This document shows positions 51,772 through 61,266 of a stretch of DNA of 64,000 nt, one piece after another. The stretch lies in NCBI GenBank assembly GCA_018716105.1, contig DVKH01000042.1:1-64000 (forward strand). Reading direction: 5' to 3'. A program made the translations under genes and the position numbers. The stretch is from Candidatus Fimivivens faecavium. GTDB lineage: Bacteria > Bacillota > Clostridia > Oscillospirales > Ruminococcaceae. Positions within the stretch are counted from its first letter, which is position 1. Every line of letters starts with the position of its first letter. Under the pieces are notes generated by a model, which ran no database searches, was not told where the DNA came from, and saw only the letters and a list, made by a program, of their open reading frames with translations.

Positions 51772-52968
51772 TTACGGTTTTGTTTTTCCGCTCTCCCCGG
51801 CCGCCTGTTCCCGCATACTGCATGCAAACTCATTGTAAGCGTCAAGGGTGCCCGGATAAACGGCTTCGCCGCGCCGTACAAGGTCGGCGATCAGGAAGGA
51901 CAGCGCCGAAAGCATCGCCGCAGGAAGCGAGCGATAGCAGAGAACCCTCAGCTCCTCCACGCCCGGATAGGTCCGGTCCGCGGAGACGAGGTCGGCGAGG
52001 TAAAGAATCTGATCAAGCATGGTCATACCTGCGCGCCCGGTGGAATGCACCCTTACTGCATCTAGTATTGCGGTATTTTGGATGTTTAATTCCGTCTGCA
52101 TCAGGTTTGCGGCGGCAAAACCATGCCAGATTTTCTGAGAAGCCAGGAATATTTTGTCGTTTATTATAGCAGAGTTCCCGACCGTTTTCAACATGCTTTC
52201 CCGGTCGAGCTCCTTGCAGCAGTCGTGCAGAAGGCCCGCGATATAGCTTTCGTTCGGGTCGGCGCCATGCTGCCGCGCAAGGCGGATCGCCTCGCTCGCG
52301 ACATTGAGCGAATGGATAAACCGCTTTGGGCTGAGCCTTTCGCGCACAAACCGGGTCAGCGCGTCGAGATCATATCCCAGCCGCTTTTCCCTGCCGTAAA
52401 GCCCGTTCTGGCTGATGAATTCCTGCACCGCGGGCGGCGCCGCGTCCCCGCGCCCGGCGCGGATTTCGGTCGAGGAAACGGCCAGCGGCGGCGCGGAAAG
52501 CACCACGGCCCGCGCGCCGAGCTGCCAGAGCCGGGTCTTCTGCCGGAACATCGCCTCCTGCTCGCCCTCCTCCCGCGCCGCGGCCGCGATGGAAACGAGC
52601 CGGAAAATCTCCGCCGCGCGCTTCCAGTCCGGGAGGGTGTAGAACATATCGCTCCCGACCAACAGGATCAGCTCATCCTCCGGATACGCGGCCTTCAGGG
52701 CATAGATGGTGTCGACCGTATAGCTTTTTCCGCCGCGGTCGATCTCCATCGCCGAGACCTCGACAAACGGCAGGTCCCGCACCGCAAGGCGGCACATCTC
52801 AAGGCGCGCCGCGGCGGACGGCGCCAGCTCCGTCTGTTTGTGCGGCGGGAGCGCCGTCGGAATCATCAGCACCTTTTCAAGGCCGAGCTCCTCCCGGCAC
52901 CGGCGCATCAGCCGGAGATGCCCCTCATGAACCGGGTTGAAGGTCCCGCCGAACACGCCGATTCTCAT
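51772..52968 (-). CDS. nadD: Fused nicotinate-nucleotide adenylyltransferase and YqeK HD hydrolase
   Basis: 398 residues. Residues 1-195 are NadD (GVFGGTFNPVHEGHL near residue 4 and SSTEIRAG near 170), which adenylates nicotinate mononucleotide in NAD synthesis. Residues 205-385 are a YqeK-type HD domain (FIHSLNVASEAI, GLLHDCCKE), known elsewhere to hydrolyse diadenosine tetraphosphate. In Bacillus they are separate adjacent genes, so this is a gene fusion. It follows yhbY as in the usual cluster. Confidence 0.92.
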   Translation of the reverse strand: MRIGVFGGTFNPVHEGHLRLMRRCREELGLEKVLMIPTALPPHKQTELAPSAAARLEMCRLAVRDLPFVEVSAMEIDRGGKSYTVDTIYALKAAYPEDELILLVGSDMFYTLPDWKRAAEIFRLVSIAAAAREEGEQEAMFRQKTRLWQLGARAVVLSAPPLAVSSTEIRAGRGDAAPPAVQEFISQNGLYGREKRLGYDLDALTRFVRERLSPKRFIHSLNVASEAIRLARQHGADPNESYIAGLLHDCCKELDRESMLKTVGNSAIINDKIFLASQKIWHGFAAANLMQTELNIQNTAILDAVRVHSTGRAGMTMLDQILYLADLVSADRTYPGVEELRVLCYRSLPAAMLSALSFLIADLVRRGEAVYPGTLDAYNEFACSMREQAAGESGKTKP

Positions 52969-52989
52969 CTTTGCCCCTCCTTTTCCAGG

Positions 52990-53283
52990 TCAGCCGAGGT
53001 CAATCACCGGCTTCTTGTCGTTTCTGCGATAGAGCACGAAGCGGTTTCCAATCGCCTGCACCACCTCGGAGCGGGTGCGCTCCGCAAGGAGATTCGCACA
53101 TTCCGCAGCCGTATAGGGCGAAGTTTCCAAAACCCGGAGCTTGATCAGTTCCCGCTTGGCCAGCTGGTCGTCCACCATCTTCACCTGCGCGTCGCTCAGC
53201 TCCCCTTTTCCGAACTGCCCAATGGTCTCAAGGCCGCTTGCAAGGCCCCTGAGCTTCGCCCTCTGTTTCGATGTCATCGTCAT
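52990..53283 (-). CDS. yhbY: YhbY/YqeI-type CRM RNA-binding protein
   Basis: 97 residues from the ATG at 53283 (GGGAGGAAAG site). A single CRM domain with MTSKQRAKLRGLA start, the GKGELSD loop and VQAIGNRFVLYRR end. Such proteins bind the large ribosomal subunit precursor. It is followed by nadD-yqeK as in many Firmicutes. Confidence 0.92.
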   Translation of the reverse strand: MTMTSKQRAKLRGLASGLETIGQFGKGELSDAQVKMVDDQLAKRELIKLRVLETSPYTAAECANLLAERTRSEVVQAIGNRFVLYRRNDKKPVIDLG

Positions 53284-53308
53284 CTTTCCTCCCGGCCGTC
53301 CACGGCCT

Positions 53309-53911
53309 CTATCTGTTTTCCGCCAGCCACGCCTCAAACGCCCTGAGCGCCCGCGCCCTGTGGCTGACCGCGTCCTTTTCCCCGTCGAGGAGTTCTGAAA
53401 AGCTCCTGCCGCCCACATAAAACAGCGGGTCGTAACCGAAGCCCCGCTCGCCGCGCGGCGCCGGGCCGATCACGCCGTCGCAGCGCCCTTCGAACACCCG
53501 CTCGGTCCCATCCTCCGAGATGTATGCGATTGCACAGGCGAAATGCGCCGTCCTTTTTTCTTCGGGAACCCCTTCAAGCTCTTTTAAAATGCCGTTCATC
53601 TTTTCGGCGTACGGGGTTCCCTCCCCGAGATACCGCGCCGAATAGACGCCCGGCCGACCGCCGAGCGCGTCGATGCAAAGCCCCGAATCATCCGCGACCA
53701 CCGCTCCGCCAGCCGCTCTGTGGACCGCCCGCGCCTTGATCAGCGCGTTCTCCGCGAAGGTTTCGCCCGTCTCCTCGGCGTTCTCGACGACGGAAGCGTC
53801 GGAAAGCGCCTCCACCTCGACGCCGTGCGGCGCGAGGATGCGCCGAAACTCCCTGAGCTTTCCCTGGTTATGCGTCGCCGCGAGGACCCGGCCCATTTTC
53901 CCGTCAGCCAT
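53309..53911 (-). CDS. rdgB: Non-canonical purine NTP pyrophosphatase
   Basis: 200 residues (HAM1/RdgB). THNQGKLREF near the start binds substrate phosphate, and ADDSGLCIDALGGRPGVYSAR and GFGYDPLFY are catalytic signatures. It removes dITP and XTP from the nucleotide pool. The ATG at 53911 overlaps the end of ftsY by eight bases; an ATG five codons later is an alternative. Confidence 0.93.
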   Translation of the reverse strand: MADGKMGRVLAATHNQGKLREFRRILAPHGVEVEALSDASVVENAEETGETFAENALIKARAVHRAAGGAVVADDSGLCIDALGGRPGVYSARYLGEGTPYAEKMNGILKELEGVPEEKRTAHFACAIAYISEDGTERVFEGRCDGVIGPAPRGERGFGYDPLFYVGGRSFSELLDGEKDAVSHRARALRAFEAWLAENR

Positions 53912-54815
53912 TTTCGTCACCGCCTTCGCCGAACAGCGCGTCGGCAAACGCCTTCGCGTCGAAATCCGCGAGATCGTCCGCCCCTTCTCCGAGGCCGATG
54001 AACCGAACCGGGATTCCGGTCTCGTTCGCAATTGCAACGACGACCCCGCCCTTCGCGGTGCCGTCCATCTTGGTCAGGATGATGCCGGTGATCCCCGCCG
54101 CCTCGCTAAACTGCCGCGTCTGCTCGAGGGCGTTCTGCCCCGTCGTCGCGTCGAGGACCAAAAGGACCTCCGGCTCGGCGTCGGGAAGCTCCTTCGCGAT
54201 GACCCGGCGGATCTTCGAAAGCTCATCCATCAGGTTTTTCTTGTTGTGGAGCCGTCCCGCCGTATCGCAGAGGATGACGTCCGCGCCTCTCGCCCTGCCG
54301 GCTTCCATCGCGTCATGCACCACCGCCGCCGGGTCGGAGCCTTCGCCGTGCCGGATCACATCTGCGCCGGTCCGGTCGCCCCAGATCTGAAGCTGGTCGA
54401 TCGCCGCCGCGCGGAAGGTGTCCGCCGCCGCGAGAAGGACCTTCTTCCCTTCTCTTCGATAGCGTGCCGCGAGCTTTCCGATGCTGGTCGTCTTTCCGAC
54501 CCCGTTGACCCCGATGATCAGCATCACCAGCGGCTTCTGATCCAAATCAATCTCTGAAACAGACCCCGCCAGCATCCCGGCGACGATCTCCCGGATGACC
54601 GGGTAGAGCGCCTTCGGATCGCTGATCCCTTCCCGCTTTGCGCGCGTTTTCAGCTCTTCCACAATCCGTTCGGCGGTCACAACGCCCACGTCGGCCAGAA
54701 TCAGCTGTTCTTCCAGCCCCTCGTAATACTCTTCGTCGATGCTCTGGAACATCCCCCCGAGCGCGCCGATCTTTTTCAGGCCCGCCCCAATGCTCTTAAA
54801 TAACCCAAATGCCAT
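53904..54815 (-). CDS. ftsY: Signal recognition particle receptor FtsY
   Basis: 303 residues from the ATG at 54815 (AGGAGCG). A short N domain precedes the GTPase with GVNGVGKTTSIGKL (P-loop), DTFRAAA, DTAGRLHNK and TKMDGTAKGG. It receives the SRP-ribosome complex at the membrane. The long acidic A domain of E. coli is missing, as in Gram-positive bacteria. It follows smc, the usual order. Confidence 0.95.
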   Translation of the reverse strand: MAFGLFKSIGAGLKKIGALGGMFQSIDEEYYEGLEEQLILADVGVVTAERIVEELKTRAKREGISDPKALYPVIREIVAGMLAGSVSEIDLDQKPLVMLIIGVNGVGKTTSIGKLAARYRREGKKVLLAAADTFRAAAIDQLQIWGDRTGADVIRHGEGSDPAAVVHDAMEAGRARGADVILCDTAGRLHNKKNLMDELSKIRRVIAKELPDAEPEVLLVLDATTGQNALEQTRQFSEAAGITGIILTKMDGTAKGGVVVAIANETGIPVRFIGLGEGADDLADFDAKAFADALFGEGGDENG

Positions 54816-54909
54816 CGAATGTACGCTCCTATCCGCCGCCCGAAGGCGCACTTGTCATGTTTTTAGTAACAGTATGTGTCAAATCTTCCGCCGGGTATTC
54901 GGGTTTTGC

Positions 54910-57900
54910 CTAGTCCTTCGCCCCAAAGCCCTTCTCGATCTCGGAAACCTTCAGTTCCAGCAGCTTGCTGACCCCATCCTCCTGCATAGTCACGCCGTAG
55001 AGGACGTCCGCCTCCTCCATAGTGCCGCGCCGGTGGGTGATGGCGATGAACTGGGTTTTGTCGGTCATGGTCCGGAGATAGGCCGCAAATTTCCCGACGT
55101 TTACGTCGTCGAGCGCCGCCTCGATCTCATCCATCAGGCAGAACGGCGCGGGATTGACGCGCAGGATCGCAAAGAAGATTGCGATCGCGACAAACGACTG
55201 CTCGCCGCCGGAAAGCGCCGCAAGGTTCTTGATCACTTTCCCTGGCGGCTGTACGTTGATCTCGATGCCGCTCTCAAGGATATCCTCCTGATCGGTCAGC
55301 GAAAGCTGCGCCCTTCCCCCGCCGAACAGCTCGGTGAAAATCTGCCCGAAATGACGGTTGATCTCGCCGAACTGCCGCGAGAAGATTTCGCGCATCTCGC
55401 CGGTCAGCTCCCCGATCAGCCGGGTCAGCTCCGCTTTGGAGCGCTCCACATCCGAAAGCTGGGCGGACAGCGCCCCGTGCCGCTCGGACACCTCTTTGAA
55501 TTCCTCGATCGCGCCGACGTTCACAGTCCCAAGGTTCTTGATTTTAGCCCTGAGTTCCGCAAGCCTGCGGTTTGCCGCCGAAGGGTCCTCGACCGGCTCT
55601 GCAAGCGCCTCCGCATCCGACCGGGTCAGCTCGTACTCGTCCCAGAGCTTCGCGATCAGCCCATCGTGTTCGGCCTCGATGCTCTTCTGGTTCTCGCCAA
55701 GCCGGACAACCTGCCGGTAGAGCTCGTCCCGCTTTGCCGCGGACTCCCGCCCGCCGGCCCGGCATTCGGTCTGCCGCCGCTCGCATACGGTCCGCTTCGC
55801 GAGCATCTCCGCCGCCGCGGCTTCCCGTTCGCGGATGGCCTCCCGCTGCGCTTTACGCGCGGCATCGATCTCGCCGATCCGCTGCGCCGCCCGGGCGTTT
55901 TCGGCCTCCAGCGCCGCGCATTTCTGCAAAAGCCCGGCCCGCTGCCGCTCGCCCGACTCGGCCGCGGCCCGAAGGCGCTCGAGCGTCTCGCGGCCCTCCT
56001 GGACGTCCCGCTCGGCGAGGAGGCGGCCGGTCCTTTCTTCGCCGATCTTCCGGTCGATCTCCGCAATCTCCGCCGCCGCCGTTTCCCGCTCGCCGGAGAC
56101 AGTTTCAATCTCCGCCTGGACGCCGTCTAGCTCCTTTGACAACTGTTCTATCAGCCCTCCGGATCCGGCTGATTTTTCCCTGTATTCCTCAATGCGCCCC
56201 ATCAGTGCGAGGTGTTCCCGCTGTGCCGTTTCGGCCGCGGCGGCGGCCTCCCCGATGCTCTTTCGGACCCGCTTCGCCTCCGATTCACACCGCACCCGGT
56301 CTTCAAACAGCGTCTTTTTCCCGGCCCCGATGGATTCGATCTCGGCGTCAAACTGCCGAAGCTCCCTTTCGAGCGCCGCCCGCTCCGCCGAGACCTTATC
56401 CCGCTCGGCGAGGATCGCCGCCGCCTCTTCCCGGAGCCTTCTGATCTCGTCCCGCCGCCCGAGGACGCCCGCCGATTTCGCGGTATAGCCGCCGGTAAAG
56501 GAGCCGCCCGCGTTGACCAGCTGGCCGTCGAGGGTGACGATCCGGAACCGGTAGCCGTTCGCCTTCGCCAAAGACGCCGCCCCGTCGAGGTCCCTCGCCA
56601 CGGCGACCCTGCCGAGCAGGGAGGCGATGATCCCGTCGAATTTCGCGTCCGCCTTCACAAGATCGCACGCGAGGCCGACGAACCCCTCCGTGCGGGAGAA
56701 GCCCCGGGTGTCGAGCCGGTTTCCCTTTACCGACGTGAGCGGCAGGAAGGTCGCACGCCCCGCCTTCGCCGTCCGGAGAAGGCCGATCGCGCGCTTGGCG
56801 ATCTCCTCGTCCCGCACCACGATGTTCTGCATCGCGCCGCCGAGGGCGGTTTCCACGGCGGTCGTATACTCCGCCTCAACCGAGATCAGCGAGGACACCG
56901 GGCCGAACACCCCGTCGAGCCGCCCGGCCTTCACGCCGGCCATCACCGTCTTGACGCTCTGGCCGAAGCCCTCCATGTTCCGGTCCATGTCGGAGAGCAC
57001 TTTGGCCCTTTGTTCCTTCTCGTTCGCCCGCCGCGCACAGTCCGCTTCCTTCGCCGCGGCGTCGTCGAACTTCTCGCGTCTCGAGGCGCGTTTGAGCTGA
57101 TAGCCCTTCTCCGCGTTCTCAAGGCCCTGCAGCTTTTCGCCGAGTTCCGAGAGAAGAGCGGCGCACTCCCGTTCCTCCTCCCGCAGCCGCTCGAGGTTTT
57201 CTTTCGCCGTCCGCGCGTTCTGGCCGATCTGCGAAAGCCGCTCTTCGCTCTCCCCCAAAAGGGTCGCCGAGGTTGCCGCGTCGAGCTTCGCCGCGTCGAT
57301 CGCCTCATAGACGCCGCTTCTCCGCTGGCGCAGAAGCTCCAGCTTTTTCAAAATCCCCGCCTGGCCGGCTTCCAGCGCCCGCCGCGCCTCCTCCTGGAGC
57401 CCGAGCCGTCCGTCAAAGCCGTCCAGCCGTTCAAGCCGTTCTGAAAGCGCCGCCTCGGCCTTTAAAATCTCGCTCCGGAGTTCCCCCGCGGAGCGCCCGG
57501 CGCTTTCCAGCGAGAGCCTCGTCTCCCCGGCGGACCGCTCGTTGTGCGCGATGTCGTTTTTGAGCACCGCTTCCTCGGAATCGAGCGCGCCGATGTTCGC
57601 CTGCGCCTTCGCCGCCGCGTCACGCGCCTCTTCGATGCCGGCGGAAAGCCGCTGCATCTCCTCCATCACCGCTTCAAACGCATCCTCGAACCCGGCGGCC
57701 TCCTGTTCGGCCTCGCCGTGCCGGGCCTTCGCGAGCACAAGCTCGTCTTCGAGGGCGTTGAGCTTCGCCCGCGCCGCCCGGATCGCCCGGACCCATACCG
57801 AAACCTCAAGCGATTTTTTTTCGCTGGAAAGGGTCAGGAATTCCTCCGCCTTTTTGGACTGCTCGCGGAGCGGCTCGACCCTCGCGGTCAGTTCCGCGAG

Positions 57901-58482
57901 GATGTCCCGAAGCCGCGTGAGATTGTCCTCTGCGAGCGCGAGGCGCTTTTCCGCCTCGGTCTTCCGATAACGGTAGCGCGAGATGCCCGCGGCCTCCTCA
58001 AAGATTTCCCGCCGCTCCCGGCTTTTGGCCGAGACGATTTCGGCGACCTTTCCCTGCCCGATGATTGAATAACCGTCCCGCCCCAGGCCGGTGTCGAGGA
58101 ACAGTTCGACGATGTCTTTCAGGCGTACCTGCGCGCCGTTGATGCGGTATTCGCTGTCCCCGGTGCGGTAGAGCCTCCGGGTGACGGCGACCTCGTCCGC
58201 CTCAAACGGAAGGAGCCTCCCTGCGTTGTCGATCATCAGCGTGACCGACGCCATTCCCTGGGGCTTTCGCGCCTGGGTGCCGCCGAAGATCACGTCCTCC
58301 ATTTTGCCCCCGCGGAGGGTGCGGGTCGACTGCTCGCCGAGCACCCACCGCACCGCGTCGGAGATGTTGCTCTTTCCGCTTCCGTTCGGGCCGATGACGG
58401 CGGTGATGCCGTCGTTGAATTCCAGCCTCGTCTTGTCGGGAAAGGACTTGAAGCCCTGTATTTCTAGATATTTTAAACGCAC
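54910..58482 (-). CDS. smc: Chromosome partition protein SMC
   Basis: 1190 residues from a GTG after GGAGGAG. The N-terminal P-loop is GPNGSGKSNI (residues 32-41). Two long coiled coils flank the hinge (FGPVSSLISVEAEYTTAVE region, near residue 520). The C-terminal half has the ABC signature LSGGEQS and Walker B CLMDEIEAALDD. With ScpAB it condenses and separates chromosomes. It overlaps the preceding radical SAM gene by ten bases. Confidence 0.96.
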   Translation of the reverse strand: MRLKYLEIQGFKSFPDKTRLEFNDGITAVIGPNGSGKSNISDAVRWVLGEQSTRTLRGGKMEDVIFGGTQARKPQGMASVTLMIDNAGRLLPFEADEVAVTRRLYRTGDSEYRINGAQVRLKDIVELFLDTGLGRDGYSIIGQGKVAEIVSAKSRERREIFEEAAGISRYRYRKTEAEKRLALAEDNLTRLRDILAELTARVEPLREQSKKAEEFLTLSSEKKSLEVSVWVRAIRAARAKLNALEDELVLAKARHGEAEQEAAGFEDAFEAVMEEMQRLSAGIEEARDAAAKAQANIGALDSEEAVLKNDIAHNERSAGETRLSLESAGRSAGELRSEILKAEAALSERLERLDGFDGRLGLQEEARRALEAGQAGILKKLELLRQRRSGVYEAIDAAKLDAATSATLLGESEERLSQIGQNARTAKENLERLREEERECAALLSELGEKLQGLENAEKGYQLKRASRREKFDDAAAKEADCARRANEKEQRAKVLSDMDRNMEGFGQSVKTVMAGVKAGRLDGVFGPVSSLISVEAEYTTAVETALGGAMQNIVVRDEEIAKRAIGLLRTAKAGRATFLPLTSVKGNRLDTRGFSRTEGFVGLACDLVKADAKFDGIIASLLGRVAVARDLDGAASLAKANGYRFRIVTLDGQLVNAGGSFTGGYTAKSAGVLGRRDEIRRLREEAAAILAERDKVSAERAALERELRQFDAEIESIGAGKKTLFEDRVRCESEAKRVRKSIGEAAAAAETAQREHLALMGRIEEYREKSAGSGGLIEQLSKELDGVQAEIETVSGERETAAAEIAEIDRKIGEERTGRLLAERDVQEGRETLERLRAAAESGERQRAGLLQKCAALEAENARAAQRIGEIDAARKAQREAIREREAAAAEMLAKRTVCERRQTECRAGGRESAAKRDELYRQVVRLGENQKSIEAEHDGLIAKLWDEYELTRSDAEALAEPVEDPSAANRRLAELRAKIKNLGTVNVGAIEEFKEVSERHGALSAQLSDVERSKAELTRLIGELTGEMREIFSRQFGEINRHFGQIFTELFGGGRAQLSLTDQEDILESGIEINVQPPGKVIKNLAALSGGEQSFVAIAIFFAILRVNPAPFCLMDEIEAALDDVNVGKFAAYLRTMTDKTQFIAITHRRGTMEEADVLYGVTMQEDGVSKLLELKVSEIEKGFGAKD

Positions 58483-59492
58483 GAGTCCTCCTCCGTTTCA
58501 GAAAGCCCTGGAAAAAGCGGTTCCATCCGTGCGTCCGGAATCACTTTAAGCCGGTAACCCATTTCCATCAGGGTTTTAGCGTTTTCCCGCCGGTGCCCGA
58601 GCATCCTCGAAAGGTCCTCCGGCCTCGTCCGCACCCGCAGTTCCCCCGCCGGGGCCGAACCAATCTGCTGCAACAGCCTGTCCAGCATGATTTTCGCATC
58701 GCAAAGCTCCCGGAACGCCGGGTGATACGGTCCGGCCAGCGCCTCCCGCTCAAGGGCGGGGTCGGCGTGCAGCCCGGCCCGGATGATTTTAATCTTTCGC
58801 TCCGTCCAGTTTACCATAATCCGGGAAGTATGGCAAACCGCTTCGTCGAGGGAAAGCGGCTGGTAAACGCCCTTTTCAAACCACTCGGCGAGCATCGTCC
58901 CAGGGAGGACAACCGCCGGATAAATCCGCCCCGTATCGGGCGAAAGGAGCGCGAGTTCCTCCGCCGTCCTCATCATGGTCTCGGCGGTGTCGCCCGGGAG
59001 GCCAAGCATCATCTGAACCCCGAGAGAGAACCCATATTCCCGGATCCGCCCCGCCGCGTCCCTGACGTCCTCAGCCGTATGACCGCGCCGGTTGATTTCC
59101 AGCACACGGTCGTCCATGCTCTGCACGCCGAGCTCCACCGCCGTCACTCCATAAGCCCCCAGCAGCTCGAGCTTTCGCGGCCCGACCGCATCGGGGCGGG
59201 TAGAGACCCGGATACCCGAAAAGCCGCTCTCACCGACAAAGCCGGCGGCGGCTTTTAAAAGGGAGACCATTTGATTTTCGTCGATTGCGGTAAAGCTCCC
59301 GCCGAAAAACGCAATTTCCGCGTTTTTCGCGCGTTCTCCAAGCTTTGCAAGCGTTTTCTCGCAGAGCGAGGCGACTTCTTCCGGGGCAGGCGCCTGCGCC
59401 TTCCCGGAAATCCGTTTCTGGTCGCAGAAGCTGCACCGGTTTTGGCAGCCCAGATGCGGCACAAAAATTGCAAGGTTCGCGTGCTTTTTCAT
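58473..59492 (-). CDS. Elp3-like radical SAM protein
   Basis: 339 residues. The Fe-S motif CQNRCSFCD (Cys-x3-Cys-x2-Cys) lies near residue 16, followed by FFGGSFTAID, VSTRPDA, VELGVQSMDD and MLGLPGD, which follow Elongator subunit 3. The acetyltransferase half of true Elp3 is absent. It lies between rnc and smc, as in many Clostridia; the product is probably a tRNA-modifying enzyme, but the modification is not known. Confidence 0.88.
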   Translation of the reverse strand: MKKHANLAIFVPHLGCQNRCSFCDQKRISGKAQAPAPEEVASLCEKTLAKLGERAKNAEIAFFGGSFTAIDENQMVSLLKAAAGFVGESGFSGIRVSTRPDAVGPRKLELLGAYGVTAVELGVQSMDDRVLEINRRGHTAEDVRDAAGRIREYGFSLGVQMMLGLPGDTAETMMRTAEELALLSPDTGRIYPAVVLPGTMLAEWFEKGVYQPLSLDEAVCHTSRIMVNWTERKIKIIRAGLHADPALEREALAGPYHPAFRELCDAKIMLDRLLQQIGSAPAGELRVRTRPEDLSRMLGHRRENAKTLMEMGYRLKVIPDARMEPLFPGLSETEEDSCV

Positions 59493-59499
59493 CCTCCGC

Positions 59500-60171
59500 T
59501 TACTTTCCCATCAGCGCGAGCGCCTCCCGCGCCGCCTGTTGTTCCGCGGCCTTCTTGCTCCGGCCCTGTCCGCGCCCGATCACGTTGGAATTGAGGCGCA
59601 CCTCGACCTCGAACCATTTGTCGTGGTCCGGCCCCCGCTCGCCGGTCAGTACATAGCTGACCTTCTCCTCGGGGTTCTTCTGGACGATCTCCTGAAGCTG
59701 GGTCTTATAGTCGTGGAAACTCGCGTTTTCAATGTGCTCGATCGACCTGCTCGCAAACGGAAGGACGAATTTCGCCGCCGCCTTGAAACCCCCGTCGAGA
59801 TAGATCGCCGCAATCAACGCCTCAAACGCATCCGCGAGGATCGAAGGCCGGTTCCTTCCCCCGTTCGCCTCCTCGCCTTTGCCGAGCCGGAGATAATTCC
59901 CCAGCCCGATCTGGCCTGCGAACTCGGCGAGCGAGGTTTCGCACACCACCGCGGCGCGGATCTTGGTCAGATCCCCTTCCGGGAGCAGCACACGTTTGAA
60001 CAGATAGTCCGACACGATGACCGAAAGCACCGCGTCCCCGAGGAACTCCTGCCGTTCATTGTTGGAAATCTCGGTTTTGGATTCGTTCGCGTAAGAGGAA
60101 TGCACCAGCGCCGTCTCCAGGTGCTGGCGGTTTCGGAAGGTATATCCGATTTTCTGCTCGAGTTCGATCAT
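59500..60171 (-). CDS. rnc: Ribonuclease III
   Basis: 223 residues. The catalytic signature ERQEFLGDAVLSV lies near residue 37, EALIAAIYLDGG supplies the second acidic pair, and the C-terminal third is a double-stranded-RNA-binding domain ending in KKAAEQQAAREAL. It processes ribosomal and other structured RNA. The hairpin leaders described in this window are potential substrates. Confidence 0.95.
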   Translation of the reverse strand: MIELEQKIGYTFRNRQHLETALVHSSYANESKTEISNNERQEFLGDAVLSVIVSDYLFKRVLLPEGDLTKIRAAVVCETSLAEFAGQIGLGNYLRLGKGEEANGGRNRPSILADAFEALIAAIYLDGGFKAAAKFVLPFASRSIEHIENASFHDYKTQLQEIVQKNPEEKVSYVLTGERGPDHDKWFEVEVRLNSNVIGRGQGRSKKAAEQQAAREALALMGK

Positions 60172-60213
60172 CTTCTCCGCTCCTTCTGCGGCCGCCGGCG
60201 CGGCCCGTCCTTT

Positions 60214-61245
60214 TTATTTTCGCGGCGGCCGGCCTTTTTCCGCCGCGCCGGCTTTCTGTTCTGCGACGCCCCTCGCGATTTCGCCGATGATGTCCTTTTC
60301 ACAGCAGACAACCGCCTGGCGGATCGCGTTTTTAAACGCCTTCGCGTCCGAGCTTCCATGCGCCTTGATCACCGGCTTCTGCACGCCGAGGATCGGCGCG
60401 CCGCCAAGCTCCTTATAGTCGCAGGCTTTTTTAAACTCCGAAAGCTGCCCCTTCATGAGCATCGCCGCAACCTTGGTCCCGGCGCCGGAGAGAAACATCC
60501 GCTTTAATTCCTTTATGAAAAACAAGGCCATCCCCTCGCTGAGCTTGAGGATCACATTACCGGTAAAGCCGTCGCAGACCGCCACGTCGCAGCCGCCGAG
60601 CGGGAGCTCCCTGGCCTCGACATTGCCGACGAAACGAAGGCCCGATTTTTTGAGCAGCGCGAATGCGTCGAGCTGGAGCTGCGTCCCTTTGGTGTCCTCG
60701 CTCCCGATGTTGACAAGGCCGATCCTGGGCGATTCGATCCCCATGATCCGCGAGGCGTAAACCTCGCCCATTACCGCGAACTGCATCAGCATTTCCGGCC
60801 GGCATTCGCTGTTCGCGCCGGAATCGACGAGAAAGTAATACCGGCCGATCCCGTTCGGGACGGTGGTGCCGATCACCGGGCGCTTGACGCCCTTCACCCG
60901 TTTTACAAGGAAGGTCGCCCCCGCAAGCAGCGCGCCGGTGCTCCCGGCCGAAACAAACGCATCGCATTCGCCGTCCGCCAGCTTTTTGAGCCCCACCCCC
61001 ATCGAGGTGACGATGTTTTCCTTGATCACCGAGGTCGGGTCGGCCTCCATCGGGAAGCCGCGGTCGGCGTGAATGATCTCAAGGCCGGTCAGGGGAACGC
61101 CGTTTTTCTCCGAAGCTTTTCGGATTTCCGCTTCGTTTCCAACCAACGCAATCTGGGCGCCGTATTCTTTCGCGGCTTCGGCCGCGCCTTTGAGGACCTC
61201 AAGCGGCGCGTGGTCGCCGCCCGCGGCGTCAATGATGATTTTCAT
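60214..61245 (-). CDS. plsX: Phosphate acyltransferase PlsX
   Basis: A 343-residue enzyme that converts acyl-ACP to acyl phosphate for membrane lipid synthesis. MKIIIDAAGGDHAP is the diagnostic start, and AGSTGALLAGATFLVKRVKGVKRP and CDGFTGNVILK follow in part. The 42-base gap to rnc has no acpP, which many related operons carry here. The last 25 residues are Lys-rich. Confidence 0.94.
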   Translation of the reverse strand: MKIIIDAAGGDHAPLEVLKGAAEAAKEYGAQIALVGNEAEIRKASEKNGVPLTGLEIIHADRGFPMEADPTSVIKENIVTSMGVGLKKLADGECDAFVSAGSTGALLAGATFLVKRVKGVKRPVIGTTVPNGIGRYYFLVDSGANSECRPEMLMQFAVMGEVYASRIMGIESPRIGLVNIGSEDTKGTQLQLDAFALLKKSGLRFVGNVEARELPLGGCDVAVCDGFTGNVILKLSEGMALFFIKELKRMFLSGAGTKVAAMLMKGQLSEFKKACDYKELGGAPILGVQKPVIKAHGSSDAKAFKNAIRQAVVCCEKDIIGEIARGVAEQKAGAAEKGRPPRK

Positions 61246-61266
61246 CCTATTCTCCCCTTCTCCTGT

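Noticed and set aside
60172..60213. A hidden acpP between plsX and rnc
   Set aside because: The gap is only 42 bases and contains no acyl-carrier frame or DSL motif.
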